Positions 49,314 to 61,059 of a stretch of DNA of 62,000 bases are shown here, piece after piece. Each line of letters opens with the position of its first letter. Position 1 is the stretch's first letter. The notes beneath the pieces were generated by a model. It did not search any database. It had not been told where the DNA came from and worked only from the letters and a program-made list of their open reading frames with translations. The stretch lies in NCBI RefSeq assembly GCF_001949145.1, contig NW_019091373.1, positions 258,042 to 320,041 on the forward strand, written 5' to 3'. The stretch comes from Acanthaster planci (taxonomy: Eukaryota; Echinodermata; Asteroidea; Valvatida; Acanthasteridae). Made by a program: the position numbers and the translations under genes.

Positions 49314-51225
49314 GTTACAACTGATAATGTAAACCCCTTTGTGACAGATGATGGTAAGAGCCGCCGTAAAAATTGAGATCCTCAGCCCGCTTTTCAGCTA
49401 TTATTCTCGACCCATGCTCGAGCCAACACGGTGAAAGAAGGCAGATCCTGGCTGTCGTGATTGGCCTTTGTGTGTAGCCCAGAAATGAAAAGACCGAATT
49501 TGCATCATAATCACCAGGTTCACAACAGTCCCCTTTTTGAAAAGAGGCAACGGGAATGTTGAAGCGTGAGTAGAGCCGCATGCCACCAAACAATGAGCCT
49601 TTTCACTGTGTAATTCAAAGCATGCAGAGGATGTAGGGCCTCAAACCGAGACTCTGCGGTTTGGCAGGTGGCCTTCGTGGCCGAGCGAGACTGGAATTCT
49701 CGGAGTTGGCTTTCAGAAAAAAGTTCCCATCGTCAAGGGATTAAACCCAATGCCTAATGTATCATCAGCCGATCATGTATCACTGATTGACTGATAATGT
49801 GTCAACAATCAAAACTCTGTCACAAATTGACAGGTAGTGTTGTAAAATTTATATCCAATAATGTGTCACCTGTTAACGGATAATGTAAATCCAAAAAATC
49901 TCCATCTAATAATGAATCACCTGCCAACGGATAATGTAACTTCCCAAAACTTCTAACCGATAATGTATCACCTGCCAACGGATACTGTATCAACAGGCAA
50001 GGTATTCAAAATTGACTGATAATTATGGACAATAAATTGTTACCCAAACCATTTTTTGGAGTCCCATTGTATTTCTGTTAATTGTGTTCACTGTATGTTT
50101 TGTCCACAGTTTTAGTTACCGTCCGACCATTTCCAGTCTCTAGTTTCATACACATGCTCATACACAAGTCACTTGATGTCTAACTCGGACGTGTATATCA
50201 AAATGGCATTTTCAACCACATGTGGTCAAACTGTCGCGTTCGCGACATTTTTGTTAATATTGGCACTGAGTTGTAATGGATTCTCTCAGATATATAGTAC
50301 ACAACCATACAGTGACTGGTCGAAGGGAGTTACGATGTGCCAATAGTTAAAGGTAACAAGCACAGAAAAAGACACCAGCAAACAGAGCTGCAATCCTCAA
50401 GTTGAACTTTCACATACTACGTAAGCAAAGAAAGGGGAACAGCACTGCTGGTTAATGCTGAGGTCACACCCGATTTTCCTCCCTCGAAAATCCTAAATGA
50501 CAATGGCAACCTCTTAGAATGATTATACCCACAAGAAATTAATATAACCAAATTATTCCTGACTGGTGACGGCCAACCTTTCTACCCATCAGACTTAGAA
50601 TGTGTTGGTGACATGTATGATTACGCCCCTTTTCATATTTTCAAAATAAAATTTTGAGCGAAGGTTTTTAGAAAATACATTCAGCAGTCAACGCAATGAA
50701 AGTTTTGTGTCTGTGAGGGCAATCACTACAGGAATCCCCTGTTAAACAAGGTAATTAGTTGGGTGATGAGCAAATGCACATCATCTTTCGATACAGAGTT
50801 ACACAATTTTGTCTATAAAACATAATTACAACATGGGCGCACCTATGAGGTTATTAGGTAACTTGTCATACAGAATTTAATTAGTACTAGTAAGTGTCTC
50901 CCAAAACTTCATTAGGGTGACACAATTATACTTTTACACACATGTACCTTTCCCATACTTATCCATTATCAGTCAATTTTGAATACTTTGACCGTTGATA
51001 CAGTATCCGTTGGCAGGTAATACATTATCGGTTAGAAGTTTTGGGAAGTAACATTATCCGTTGGCAGGTGATTCATTATTGGATGGAGATTTTTTGGATT
51101 AACATTATCCGTTAACAGGTGACACATTATTGGATATAAAGTTTACAACACTACTGGTCAATCTGTGACACAGCATCGGTTGGTGATACATTTAAGCACT
51201 GGTTTTTAACATTATCAGTTGTAAC
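49314..51225. mobile_element. 1.9-kb DNA transposon with long repeat-filled inverted arms
   Basis: The ends are GTTACAACTGATAATGT (49314-49330) and its exact complement (51209-51225). The inverted similarity extends inward about 260-300 bp on each side (49742-50027 against 50963-51208), and the arms contain tandem units of about 51 bp built around GGATAATGT and CACCTG(C/T)(C/T)AACGG. The middle of about 0.9 kb has no coding frame. No clear target-site duplication is visible. It is a non-autonomous element of a superfamily I cannot name, in RFESD intron 3. Tandem repeats inside long arms recall Foldback-type elements. Confidence 0.75.
49337..49741. mobile_element. Insertion nested in the transposon's left arm
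   Basis: The left arm is interrupted after TAAACCC (49330-49336) and resumes at a second TAAACCC (49742-49748), while the right arm has no matching 400 bases. The 405-bp insert is richer in G and C and contains the region CTTCGTGGCCGAGCGAGACT near 49672-49691. The 7-bp direct copy could be a target duplication. Its inner ends (CTTTGTGAC... and ...GTCAAGGGA) are only weakly complementary, so the type is unclear. Confidence 0.4.
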
Positions 51226-51543
51226 ACAAGCACAAGTTATTCCTAGCCATAACTAGTACTTTTGGATGCAGCCTGACTTTTCATCAAACTCATACTAGTG
51301 GTAAGCTGGTCATTTGAGGACTGCTTCAGAATTCCAAGTATTGAATTTTTTTCACTTCAGAACTTTTTAGAAGTAATCCACACGTTTTCTGTCGATTAGA
51401 AAAAATCCTGACATTAAGGTGACAGTGCAGGTCTGGCTAGTTTTTGGCCAACCATTCCTCATAAAACCAGGTGATTGGTAAGTATGGCGTGGAGATACCA
51501 AGGTCATCTTTTTTTGTCTGTCTTCCATATTTCTCACTCATAG

Positions 51544-51731
51544 ACCTGAAGAATCCGAGACGGGCTCCATGCTGGAAATCAAAGGGCATAAAACAGCGAA
51601 CGCATAGCGTAGAGGTCAGAGAAGGGATGGTCTATGTGAGACTGTCTACATCAGACACAAAGTATGAATCTGATTACTATTACTCTAAGGACTACCAGCA
51701 ACGGATGAACTTTGTCAAAGGAGTTCCTTAA
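51544..51731 (+). CDS. RFESD: RFESD last coding exon
   Basis: The acceptor CTCATAG precedes AC that completes an aspartate codon. The exon reads LKNPRRAPCWKSKGIKQRTH, then SVEVREGMVYVRLS and SDYYYSKDYQQRMN, ending in KGVP and TAA at 51729-51731. It matches human KPKWCSKGIKQRIHTV, IYVTLS and DSDFYATGDF. The central KGIKQR-H block is the most conserved. Confidence 0.95.
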
Positions 51732-52245
51732 CAAAGGGAATGGATACCGGTAGATTTTATCAAATGTTTTGGAAGGGGTCCTGTGTCTTACCAGGGGTGT
51801 CAAAAGACGGAAACTTTAAATGACCCCTTTTCTTTCTTAACCATTTGACACTAGATACTGTGTAAACACACATAATTTTCCTTACTAGTTCCATGGAAGA
51901 CATGTTCACTTGTTTAAGAATTCTTTTTTTTCATTTCTGGGGTTGAAGCATTAAGGTATCATGCTTGATTGGGTCAAAGTGCTAATGCAAGGTTTGAGGA
52001 ATTTGCGGGTCAAAAATGCATAAACTGGCTATAACGTCGGGGAACATTTTCTTTGTCCCCATAAAGTTTTTGGTCCTCAGAAAATAGGCGAAATATTGTG
52101 TGCTGTCACAACTACGGTGCTGAAGTGGGCGTGTAGCCCTCAAGGGTATTTGCCTCAGCTGGGCGTTGTAGCAAGTATCATTCTGTGACTGTCTTCAAGC
52201 GTAAAAAGATGCACTGATGTTTTGAGAAATGTCGCACAAATCCTG

Positions 52246-52251
52246 AATAAA
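52246..52251 (+). terminator. Candidate poly(A) signal for RFESD
   Basis: AATAAA in TCCTGAATAAATGACTG lies about 515 bases after the RFESD stop and is followed by a GT-rich stretch (CAGTGGTCATC). It is the first hexamer I noticed past the stop. Confidence 0.5.
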
Positions 52252-55200
52252 TGACTGACAGTGGTCATCATTTAATGTCCATTTCAGTAACAGACTAAGG
52301 CTGAGGTACCTTGTCATTTAAAAGTGGTTTTTTTCAGCTGACAATATTGCCTCACTTGGGACAAGTTTCGTGTGAAATCACAGCTTCAGCTGGTTAAATT
52401 GCATTTTCTGCAGCTCTAGTAATGGTGTAACATGAACAACTGTTCCCTTCTGACCTTTGTCAGTTTACCAGAAAACCAATTTCACAGAAAGTGGAAGATT
52501 TTAGCTGTATTGCTCTTATGGTTATATTTAGATATATTTAAGTTGCAAAGAAGTGTACATGACTAAAGCTTGGTGGTGTTTAAGCACTAGACAGAATCAC
52601 ATGGATGAAACAGAAAGTCTGGCTCAAGGATTGCTTGCATTCAGATTTACACGTGAATTGAATTTAACATTTGCACTGGCAATGACTGAATCACAAAGAC
52701 ATCAAAATAAGGAATATCAGAGCCATTACCCGTTACTGATAAAGAGATGAGGAGGGCTGTTTAAATGTCTCGAATGGGTTAACTTGATCCCACAGAGATC
52801 CTGAGAGAATGGTACCTTGTAACATTTAATAATATGAGACAGCTTCAGACTCTAGAAATGAATTGAATCGGGTACACATCATTATTTCAGCATAAAATTT
52901 ATCTGCCTGGGTTTATTTCTTCTTTGTTCCTGCATAATTATAGAAAACACACCTTGTAATTAAACATTATATAGAAGGAAATGTGCAAAACGGTATAATC
53001 ATTTGCCGAGGTAACTGAACAAGTCGCAGGGATAATTTAACAAATCCATTCAATTCATGCTTTTTGGTATTAAACATGTCTCTTAATATCTTGATTTCCT
53101 TTTACACTTCCAATTTGTTTTATGGAACTTTAAATACTTGTAAACATGCAGCTAAAAACATTCTATTACCAGTCTTAAATGCCACAGGAAAGACAAACGA
53201 ACACCATTGAAACTATCCACCCAACCCTCAGCAAGACTTGAAAGTGTGGCAACCATTTTTGTATAGATCCCGTCAACAATGAAGTCCATCTACAGAGCAA
53301 GACATAACCGTTTATTGCCAGAGACCTGGAAAACCAACAATCTTGTTCAATATTCACTATGTTGACACACCCCACTGCAGAGAAGAGAGAGGGTTTGCTG
53401 GTGGTGATGGTAACTGTTGCAACGTGATGCCCAGAGTATTCCCAGACTGTACACACCACCAGAAATTGGTCCTACCTTTACCAAATACACATGAACCCAA
53501 GTGCACACATGCTATGTCCCCCATCCACCTAAAGGCTGCTTTCAAGTAGGCTACCTCTTGTTAGGCTCACATGTGGAATTCGTGGAGTATGTAATTTTTC
53601 CAAAAACTTCGTTCCCACAAATGAGTCCAAGTTTTGAGATTTAAAAAAGCTGGAGCATTCTAATAAATCTCACAGTTTTGTAGAGGGGATCTGTGATTTA
53701 AGGGAATGGAATTTTTAAAGGGAATTCACAAATAATTCCTTGCAACCTTTAACCTTAAACTTGATGGAGTAGTGTTACACAAAAAGCTCTTCCTTGCCCT
53801 ACACCTTCAAAACCACCCTCCCCAAAAGTGAAATAGCTACAGAAAGAAAATCTTGCAAAGGAATATCTCAGATAATCAATACTGAAAAACTGGAAAATAA
53901 AAGACATCTGAAGATGTTCTGAACACTTGTGAAGAGATTACATTTGAGAGAAACAATTGAGAATAAAGAAATATGTCATGTCACATTTTCACTGAATAAA
54001 TATGAAAGTCATTTATGCCGTAATATGTGTACGAAGTTTTACCAATGTTGTACTTTTTATACATTGTACAGACAAAGAGGGATGGGCTGGGCATTGTAAA
54101 GCCTTTTTTAAAAAACCAACAGTGTTGGGTATGTGTCCTTTTCCTGAGTCTGGCAACTACAGTGAAGTATAAGGCAATACCATAGTCCAGCACAAGTCAA
54201 CTGATCTTAAGCCAAGTCAAAAGCTTTTCTGATGACCTGAGATAAAAGCATTCCTTTGTCGTTTAGAATCGCCCAGTTATTTTTGACTCGTTTTGTGAAA
54301 GGATTTGTGACTGGACTTGTGAAAGAAAAAACTAAACTACCGTACTAGTACACGTATTGGGTTTTATGCTTAATCTTCATTAACTAGGGTGCATAATAAT
54401 GTTGTGCAGCCTATAATAATGTGTGTCCCGAAGCTAGCAAACCGGATAGCAAGTCAAGACATGTTCCATAGTTGCGTATTATACTGCCAGCCACAGCCAA
54501 GACACCAAGTTCCAAGATTGTGTTGACTGAACCGATACTCATCAAGCCATGTATTTCTACCTGAATTCGAAAGCCAGGGTCACACATGCAACATACATGC
54601 ACCACTAAAAGGGGGGGAGGGAGGAAAGTACCCGAACAGCACAAGACTTCTGTATAGCTGATCTGAGGAAACGGTGACATGCCCGTTGGGTACTGTGAAT
54701 AAAAAAGTTTTTTGTTGTTCCAGATTACAACCACGCGCACGGTAGCAGTCCATTTGCCAGAAATGGAGAAAGAGCCTTGCTTACAACAAATGCGATAATT
54801 CAAGGTCTAGCTTGCCGTAGCTTCCTGAAAAACTGAATGTGTTCTTATAAACTACAGGGATTTCATTGGTGTTACATGGCTTACAAATGACCACAAGGTA
54901 TTACCACAGGGCAGGGAGTGGCTATGCAGGGCATTGTAACACTCTTATAAAGCAACACATCTTGGGTCACATTCATGCTCAGTCTAGAATATGCACGAGC
55001 GGAATGATAAAGCCAGCTGTGGTGGTTATTCACACATCTCCAATGGTTAGTTACTTGCTAAGCAGCATTTCAGGGATAGCATGTAACATTTAGAACATGT
55101 TAAACGGATTCAAAATTTCACATGCGGATTCTTCAACATTTGCCTCTCTGGATCGGGTATGTAAGACAAATTTTCAGTGTAAGTGACTTCACTTAACAGC

Positions 55201-55951
55201 ATTAAACTGATCAACGGATACTTGATTTATTAGGCTACGATGGATGCCACGGTAAAAATAAATTATAGCGTTGATTGTGCAACAGGTGTAAGTTTTAAGT
55301 GAATATCATATTGCCTTGCAAAGCACCACTGCTACAGACAACGGCGTTCAGCCTTGTAACGGCCTAGTGACAGCGGGTCAAACTGTGCCATTACTTTTAG
55401 TAAATAAAGATGCATTATCACATAAACATCGGATGGGTCTAACCTCTTTTATATTTAAAATGAAAAAGTCCACTTTGGTAAATGCGTCTTTCAGTTGGGA
55501 GCTGGGTTATTGGGCATAGACGCTAGGTTTTTTTCTGGGCACATTCAGTCTCAGCCCAGACACTACATTTTATGTAGTTAACTTTTAAGTTACCATAATC
55601 ACATCATCCAGCTTATACCATCTTGGTCATCTGCCAAAGATGTCCTGCATTATGCCTTATCCGGTTTGTAAGTGTGACGTCACTTCAGTTTAAACCACGC
55701 CCACTGCACATGCCTGCACACAGAGTTACATGCATTGATCGCTATTTACATGGAACCGAAGTTAACGCGCAACTTCAGCGATCGTCCAATGGGAGTCTGC
55801 AAATCGTGGCGCATCTGCCTTTGTGACAAAGTCACTTACGAGCTGGATAACATGCTAATCTAGTAATAGCAACAAGTGTAAACCCCCCCCCCCACATCCT
55901 TGCCAGTGCAGTGGAGTTGCAACTTTGTGTAAAGTGTATGAGACAAGCAAA
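52252..55951. other. Intergenic stretch between RFESD and CLPTM1
   Basis: No supported gene. Short frames on both strands lack family similarity. The composition is AT-rich with few ACATGTAC repeats. A poly-C run of about a dozen bases is at 55884-55895. Confidence 0.5.
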
Positions 55952-55957
55952 TTTATT
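55952..55957 (-). terminator. Candidate poly(A) signal for CLPTM1
   Basis: TTTATT on the plus strand gives AATAAA on the minus strand (CCAAATAAATTTGC), about 700 bases past the CLPTM1 stop. Positional assignment only. Confidence 0.35.
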
Positions 55958-56652
55958 TGGGGTTTAGTTCTTTCTGGTAATGAAACCAAAGTTTTCTGAA
56001 AATCTCACAAACACTTCAGCAGAGAAGCCTGAAGAAGCCTAGTCTAGGTGCAAGACCTTTCTGTCTGTAATGGACGGTAACTAATCGGCAGTGTCGCTTC
56101 TCATTTTTGACCGTATCAATTGAATGACCGTCGCCTTTACAAAGTGATGGTTCTAACAGCAGCCAGCACAAGGCCGTGATCATTACCACAGTGTGAAGTG
56201 AGTTTGCAGTGACCAGAAGTCTGAATTTCTGAGTGTTCTTTTTCATGTATTCCACACTTTTTGACTTTGAGACGCTTGGTAGCAGCAGACAAACTGGTCG
56301 TTTTGCACAGTTGTGCGCATGCTCAGAACTTTGGCACATTGGCAGAACAGTGCAAACATGTCCAGAACTGACCAAAAGGACTGGTTGGTCTGCTCTCGGC
56401 AAGCATTTCAAAGTCTCCCATGGAGAAAACAACCTTCTAGTCCAAAGTAAATTTGGTTTTGGGGAGGAGGTGGAGCGTCAAACTAACACAACTCACAGTG
56501 CCTCAAGACATCACACACAAACATAGGGACAATTGACAACTATTGCCATGATACAACCCAAAAAAAAAAGGACCCCCAAACAGAAAAGGGCAAATTTACA
56601 ACCAGTTACATAATTTGGCTTTCACCGGTGAGTTGCTTGGGCTACAGCTGAC

Positions 56653-56840
56653 CTAATCTTTCTTCTTTTCCTCCTTGCTTTTGGGAGGAGCTATCGCCTG
56701 TGGCTCAGCACCATCAGTGGCTGCAGCTGTCTGGCTGTCTGCCTCTATGTGCATCTCCCCAGTGGTCCCAAACTCGTTGACACGCTTTAGATCAACTGGG
56801 TAGATGTAGCGTTGGTACAGGTATATGACAAAGATCACAT
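56653..56840 (-). CDS. CLPTM1: CLPTM1 last coding exon with dilysine end
   Basis: The acceptor is CCTCTCTGCAG. It reads DVIFVIYLYQRYIYPVDLKR, VNEFGTTGEMHIEA and an Ala/Pro-rich linker, ending SKEEKKKD and TAG at 56653-56655. The first part is a short hydrophobic or amphipathic segment. The linker is shorter than the long Thr/Pro-rich one in human, but the final KKKD is kept. Confidence 0.95.
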
Positions 56841-57752
56841 CTGCAGAGAGGCAGCCACAGGGAAAACATTTAGGTGGGGGGAGGCCTTAATAGAATTATG
56901 TTGCATTCTTGTGGGACACTTGAGCGAGTGTAGCAAAAACAGGGTTTTCAGAAAAACACGTCAAAACTGCTTCTTTGAGGCACGATAAATAGCTTAAAGA
57001 AAAAAATCCAGGGGACACAATAACTACAGTTTGTCCGATATTGTTCCTTTGCATTTTTTCTAACATACTGAGCCTTCAGAAGTTTCTCCACTGATGTGAT
57101 AATTTTTGACACCAACTTCACAATAATCAGACATACTATTCTTGCGGAGTGTCCATTTTCAAAGACTAGTTGGCCAAAATGTAAATGTTTCCCACTGACT
57201 TGTTCTAAAATGCACACAGGCTTAGAGTGGGAATTATGAATGCTCATAAACCAACTTCAATTTCACAGTTTTTCACATCATGGATGACTTGACATGCACA
57301 CCAAGTATCAAAAAGAGACTGGTCATGAGACGGACTGGAATGATTCCAGGAAATAATAAAAAAAAAGCCCTGCTGAATCTAAGCAGTTTGCAAAAGTAGG
57401 TGATTTCTGGTCTTTTGTTCTAGGTGTTAGATTATGTGGAACTACATTACACCTGCTATGTTGGCTTCTGATGGAGTTAGCAGTGTTTCAAGAGAATATA
57501 ACGTCCATCCATTTATGTACTTTACTGCAGATTTGGACCACCATTTTGAAAGTGGCTGGTATTCGAAACCCTGAATATTGTTTATGGGGCAAACTTTGCA
57601 AGTTTAGTATCAATGAGAGAAGTAGGTTTTAAACTCAGCATTCCAAACTATGTCCATGAACACGTTACTACAACCACTTCCTCAAACAGGGCTAGTCAGA
57701 GCATGTTTTAACAAAAATTCCCCGATGGTTGCACCTAAGCTTTCTGACTCAC

Positions 57753-57920
57753 CGTCACGGAGGCAACCAATGCGATACAGCATGGGCATCCTAATGACAA
57801 AGGCAAAGATGTCGTCGATGAAGGTGTTGAGAGCTTTGTAAGTCAGCATGCGCCAGGGCAGGTGGGCCACCGACTTCAGCTTGTAATTGATGAACAGCTG
57901 GGGCGTCATCATAATGAACC
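57753..57920 (-). CDS. CLPTM1: CLPTM1 exon, most conserved block
   Basis: The acceptor TTTTGATGCAG and donor GACG|GTGAGT enclose GFIMMTPQLFINYKLKSVAH, LPWRMLTYKALNTFIDDIFA and FVIRMPMLYRIGCLRD. This is nearly identical to human CLPTM1 and is the signature of the family. Phase is 1 in, 1 out. Confidence 0.97.
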
Positions 57921-58274
57921 CTGCATCAAAATCAAGGCAAGAGGGTGAGCCTTTGCAGACGTCCATCTGGGGAAACCAACTTTAAGAACCACCAGTAGAA
58001 ACTTGTTCCGTTCCGTGCCTTCCTTTAATCTTATGCTCTGCTTTCATTGTGCGTGGAGAGACCTCAAGTCTATTGTGAGGGATTTGTAATGCTTTTGGTC
58101 TGTTTCTACCTTCATGCTGTTTTGGCCTACCTTGCGTATTTAGAGCTTTGTGGTGGTGCTTCTCACAAAAAGGCAAGACCTTCTGGCACAAGGAAATCAA
58201 ATTCGGCGAGTTGGTGATGAATGACCATTAACACGTGACAATGGTGTGCTGGGCACAATCAGGCTATGACTTAC

Positions 58275-58410
58275 CAAATGTTAGGAGGAAGCCATAGAGC
58301 ATGTTCAGCACAAAGGAGTACCAGCCTTTATGCTCTTGATAGATGATTGAGTAGACTGAGTATATGGCTAAGAGTGGGAAGAGAAGCCAGGACAGATACT
58401 TGAAGGCCAT
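58275..58410 (-). CDS. CLPTM1: CLPTM1 exon, two membrane segments
   Basis: The acceptor TTTTTCATAG and donor TTTG|GTAAGT enclose AFKYLSWLLFPLLAIYSVYS, IIYQEHKGWYSFVLNMLYGF and LLTF. It matches human FRYLSWILFPLLGCYAVYSL and the GWYSWVLSMLYGFLLTFG helix. Phase is 0 in, 1 out. Confidence 0.96.
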
Positions 58411-59060
58411 CTATGAAAAACAAGAATGAAGAGATATGATATCCCAATACTCTGTTACGTGTAACAGGTGTTTCTAGTTAGGGGTCTAATGTTGGTGGCA
58501 TTTTTAAGATTTCAATCCCCTTACAAAACTGATAATCATAGTTTTGGCTAAATGTCCTAATTCGGATGTGAGCAGTGATGTCCCGTTCGACATAAATATC
58601 AATACACACCCATTTGAATGTAAAAAGTTTGCAGAGCTTTTTTCTTAAGAAACAGATTGTCTCTTGGATCAATTAATACACGCATGCCACTGCCCTCAAT
58701 CAACGGCCTCGTTCAGATCAACTAGCCATGGCTGCCTGTCACATAACCATCTATGGCAAGTGACTTGCAATGACTAGCCTGAGGCTTCTACAGGAGACGT
58801 TATTTCAAGGTTCAGCCCAAATTTGAACAAGCGTAAAAAGTCAATGAAGAAACTCAACAACGCCCTCAGTCATCTGGAAATATCATGGGACACTGTCAAG
58901 CTGTTTTAATCAAGTTAAAAAAGGGGGTCCCATTATTTGGATATGCTTAAGAGGCATGTGTATAAAAGATTCTTTATTCACTTGATCAATACTGAACAGG
59001 TATTAAAAGAACTCGGTTCTCTGAAGATAATTGTACGTTCTGGGCAATTTAATTACTAAC

Positions 59061-59153
59061 CATATCATATTTCTTAGTTGATGACTCTGTGTAAGATGAC
59101 TTGTCCTCAAATCGAATTGGTATGAATCCAAGGTATGGATTAACTGTATCAAT
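59061..59153 (-). CDS. CLPTM1: CLPTM1 exon, loop
   Basis: A 31-codon exon, phase 0 on both sides, between TTTCCCAG and ATG|GTTAGT. It reads IDTVNPYLGFIPIRFEDKSS, then YTESSTKKYDM. Human has GIFPRLSFKDKSTYIESSTKVYDDM. It is hydrophilic and probably forms a loop. Confidence 0.94.
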
Positions 59154-59923
59154 CTGGGAAAGGAAAATGTACAACTTTAAAAGCATGGGGTAGGGAATGT
59201 TTATTGTGTTCTACTTGTGTGGTTTGAGTTAGACATCAAAACAATGCTTTGCACTAAAGTCTACTATACCAAGATTCAAATCCTCTGGCATCCACCATGA
59301 AGGCTTTTTTTTTGGGGGGGGGAATTTTCAATTCAGTAACACTGAATGGAGAGAAGGTCTCATCATACATGTATGTGTCCATACAGAACAATACTCATCT
59401 CAGAGATGGTTGTTGTGCAACCATTTTGCTCTGAAAAGGAATTCAGGTTTCCATTCACAGCTCAGACTACAAACACAGAGTCATATTCTAGGTAACTCAG
59501 CTGCTTCATAAGTCTGGACTCTATGCAGTGAACTGCAGACAGTCCTGCCTGGACCATCCATGGAAGTCAAGGAAGGACACATCAAGTGCATCAGCTGCTT
59601 CAGGCACGCAAGTGGAGCCCAGTCAGCATGGCTCATTTTCAGCTGCATGAGTATAATCTGCTGCATCCTCAAGTAACAGTGACACAACTCAGCACAGGCG
59701 CACAGCCGACACAAGAAAACTGTCTTCTGATAATGACAGTGCTTTTAATCTGAAGTGCTGAGGTTGTCACAACGTAAGTGAGTCAACATCCAAGGATGTG
59801 TACCTTTGCCATAACAAGAGGTACTACACCTGCACAACAACTTTGATGTAAAAGCTGGAGTAAGCTACTATGCATGTCAGGTGAGCTGAGGTGTGATTTT
59901 GTTAGACAGGGTCATGACCCTAC

Positions 59924-60114
59924 CTTGACATTGACGACCTTGGTGATCTTCCAGGCCTCAATGAGCAGGCCTATGAAGACGCTGACCTTGACCACAAAGT
60001 TGGTCTCATTGTCCATGATGTACAGCAGCACGATGAGCGACTGGAACACACCAAAGAAGACGGAGCGCACGGACAGACCCTCCAGGGACTTGCGGTTGTT
60101 CCAGAACTGGATGT
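59924..60114 (-). CDS. CLPTM1: CLPTM1 exon, two membrane segments
   Basis: The acceptor CTGATTCAG and donor AAG|GTAGGG enclose 191 bases reading DIQFWNNRKSLEGLSVRSVF, FGVFQSLIVLLYIMDNETNF and VVKVSVFIGLLIEAWKITKV, ending VNVK. Two hydrophobic helices are evident. Nearly every block matches human CLPTM1. Confidence 0.96.
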
Positions 60115-60883
60115 CTGAATCAGGCAAGGAGATGAGGGTTAATAACCGACTGCTTGCTGCCACAGATTGATGCCATTGCTTGCACACAACGACAGTTTGA
60201 GAGTATAGAATAGCAACGATAGACATTGTGATGTTGTACTGCTTCATATCCACAGTATCACAGGTAACTCAATTTTACACTACATTATACTAAGCTGACA
60301 TCGTGATCAGGTGAGCTTACTAGCAATCTAATTGTCTTTCTCAAAGTATGATTGTCAATGCTAAAAATCTTCATGCACCCAATCAAGACACAAACTTGTA
60401 TAGTTGTCATGAAAGGCTACATTTTGCACAGCTTAAAATCCTAAATACCGACATTTATGCCCAGTCTTCATAATTGTACAAGAATAGAACAAGTGGGGAA
60501 AACTGTTCTCAGTAACAGACGAATCCAGTGATGCTTCACAGGACACTCCCGATGGCTCAACACAGTGGCAGATACCACTGTGTTGGGTTTTGTAAGGAGT
60601 GACTGTTATGGAAGTACCTCCATAGATTAGTTATCAAAATGCTTGCAAGGGACACAGCAAATGGCCAGTGATTTTGTTACCATTGTCACTGGATTCGTCT
60701 ACATGAGGAAGGAATCTGTGAAAATGAAGAGTGCAAATTAGGAACAACATAATCAGATGTCAACCTTTTCAACTGTCTACAAGAATAAAAAGTATGTTGT
60801 TTTGCATACTGCATCAGATGCACATGCAGTATCCATATTTATGCACACTGAAGGAAGTTCCAAGGTAATGTGAAGATTCTTAC

Positions 60884-60977
60884 CGTTTTTGAAAGCCAAG
60901 AATTCAAACACGCTATGTACAATGGAGACGACAAAAGTAAGTGCCAGCAGGTATGGGTTAGTCTCCAGCATGGCTCT
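60884..60977 (-). CDS. CLPTM1: CLPTM1 exon, first membrane segment in view
   Basis: The acceptor is GTTCATGCAG and the donor AACG|GTAAGA. It reads RAMLETNPYLLALTFVVSIV, then HSVFEFLAFKN. Human has ALLETNPYLLALTIIVSIVHSVFEFLAFKN. The long hydrophobic run is a membrane helix. Phase is 0 in, 1 out. Confidence 0.94.
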
Positions 60978-61059
60978 CTGCATGAACGAAACAAGAGAAA
61001 CAGGATAACTGGAAAATCAACAATGCACAGACTTTAGGAGTACACAGAACAAAAGTGAA

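Larger units (their letters stand above)
56653..60977 (-). other. CLPTM1: CLPTM1 gene, 3' part (six exons), multi-pass ER membrane protein
   Basis: Six minus-strand exons follow human CLPTM1 from LLETNPYLLALT to the C-terminus with all splice phases in register (0/1, 1/0, 0/0, 0/1, 1/1, 1/stop). The protein crosses the membrane several times; at least five hydrophobic segments are visible. It ends in EEKKKD, which fits a KKxx ER-retrieval signal, also seen in human CLPTM1. CLPTM1 is reported to retain GABA-A receptors in the ER. CLPTM1L is less likely because SVRSVFFGVFQS and VNEFG follow CLPTM1 closely. The 5' exons lie beyond the right edge of the window. Confidence 0.95.

Noticed and set aside
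49650-49720. tRNA-like A-box (TGGCCGAGCGAG) suggesting a tRNA or SINE
   Set aside because: No B-box at the right distance and no cloverleaf could be drawn.
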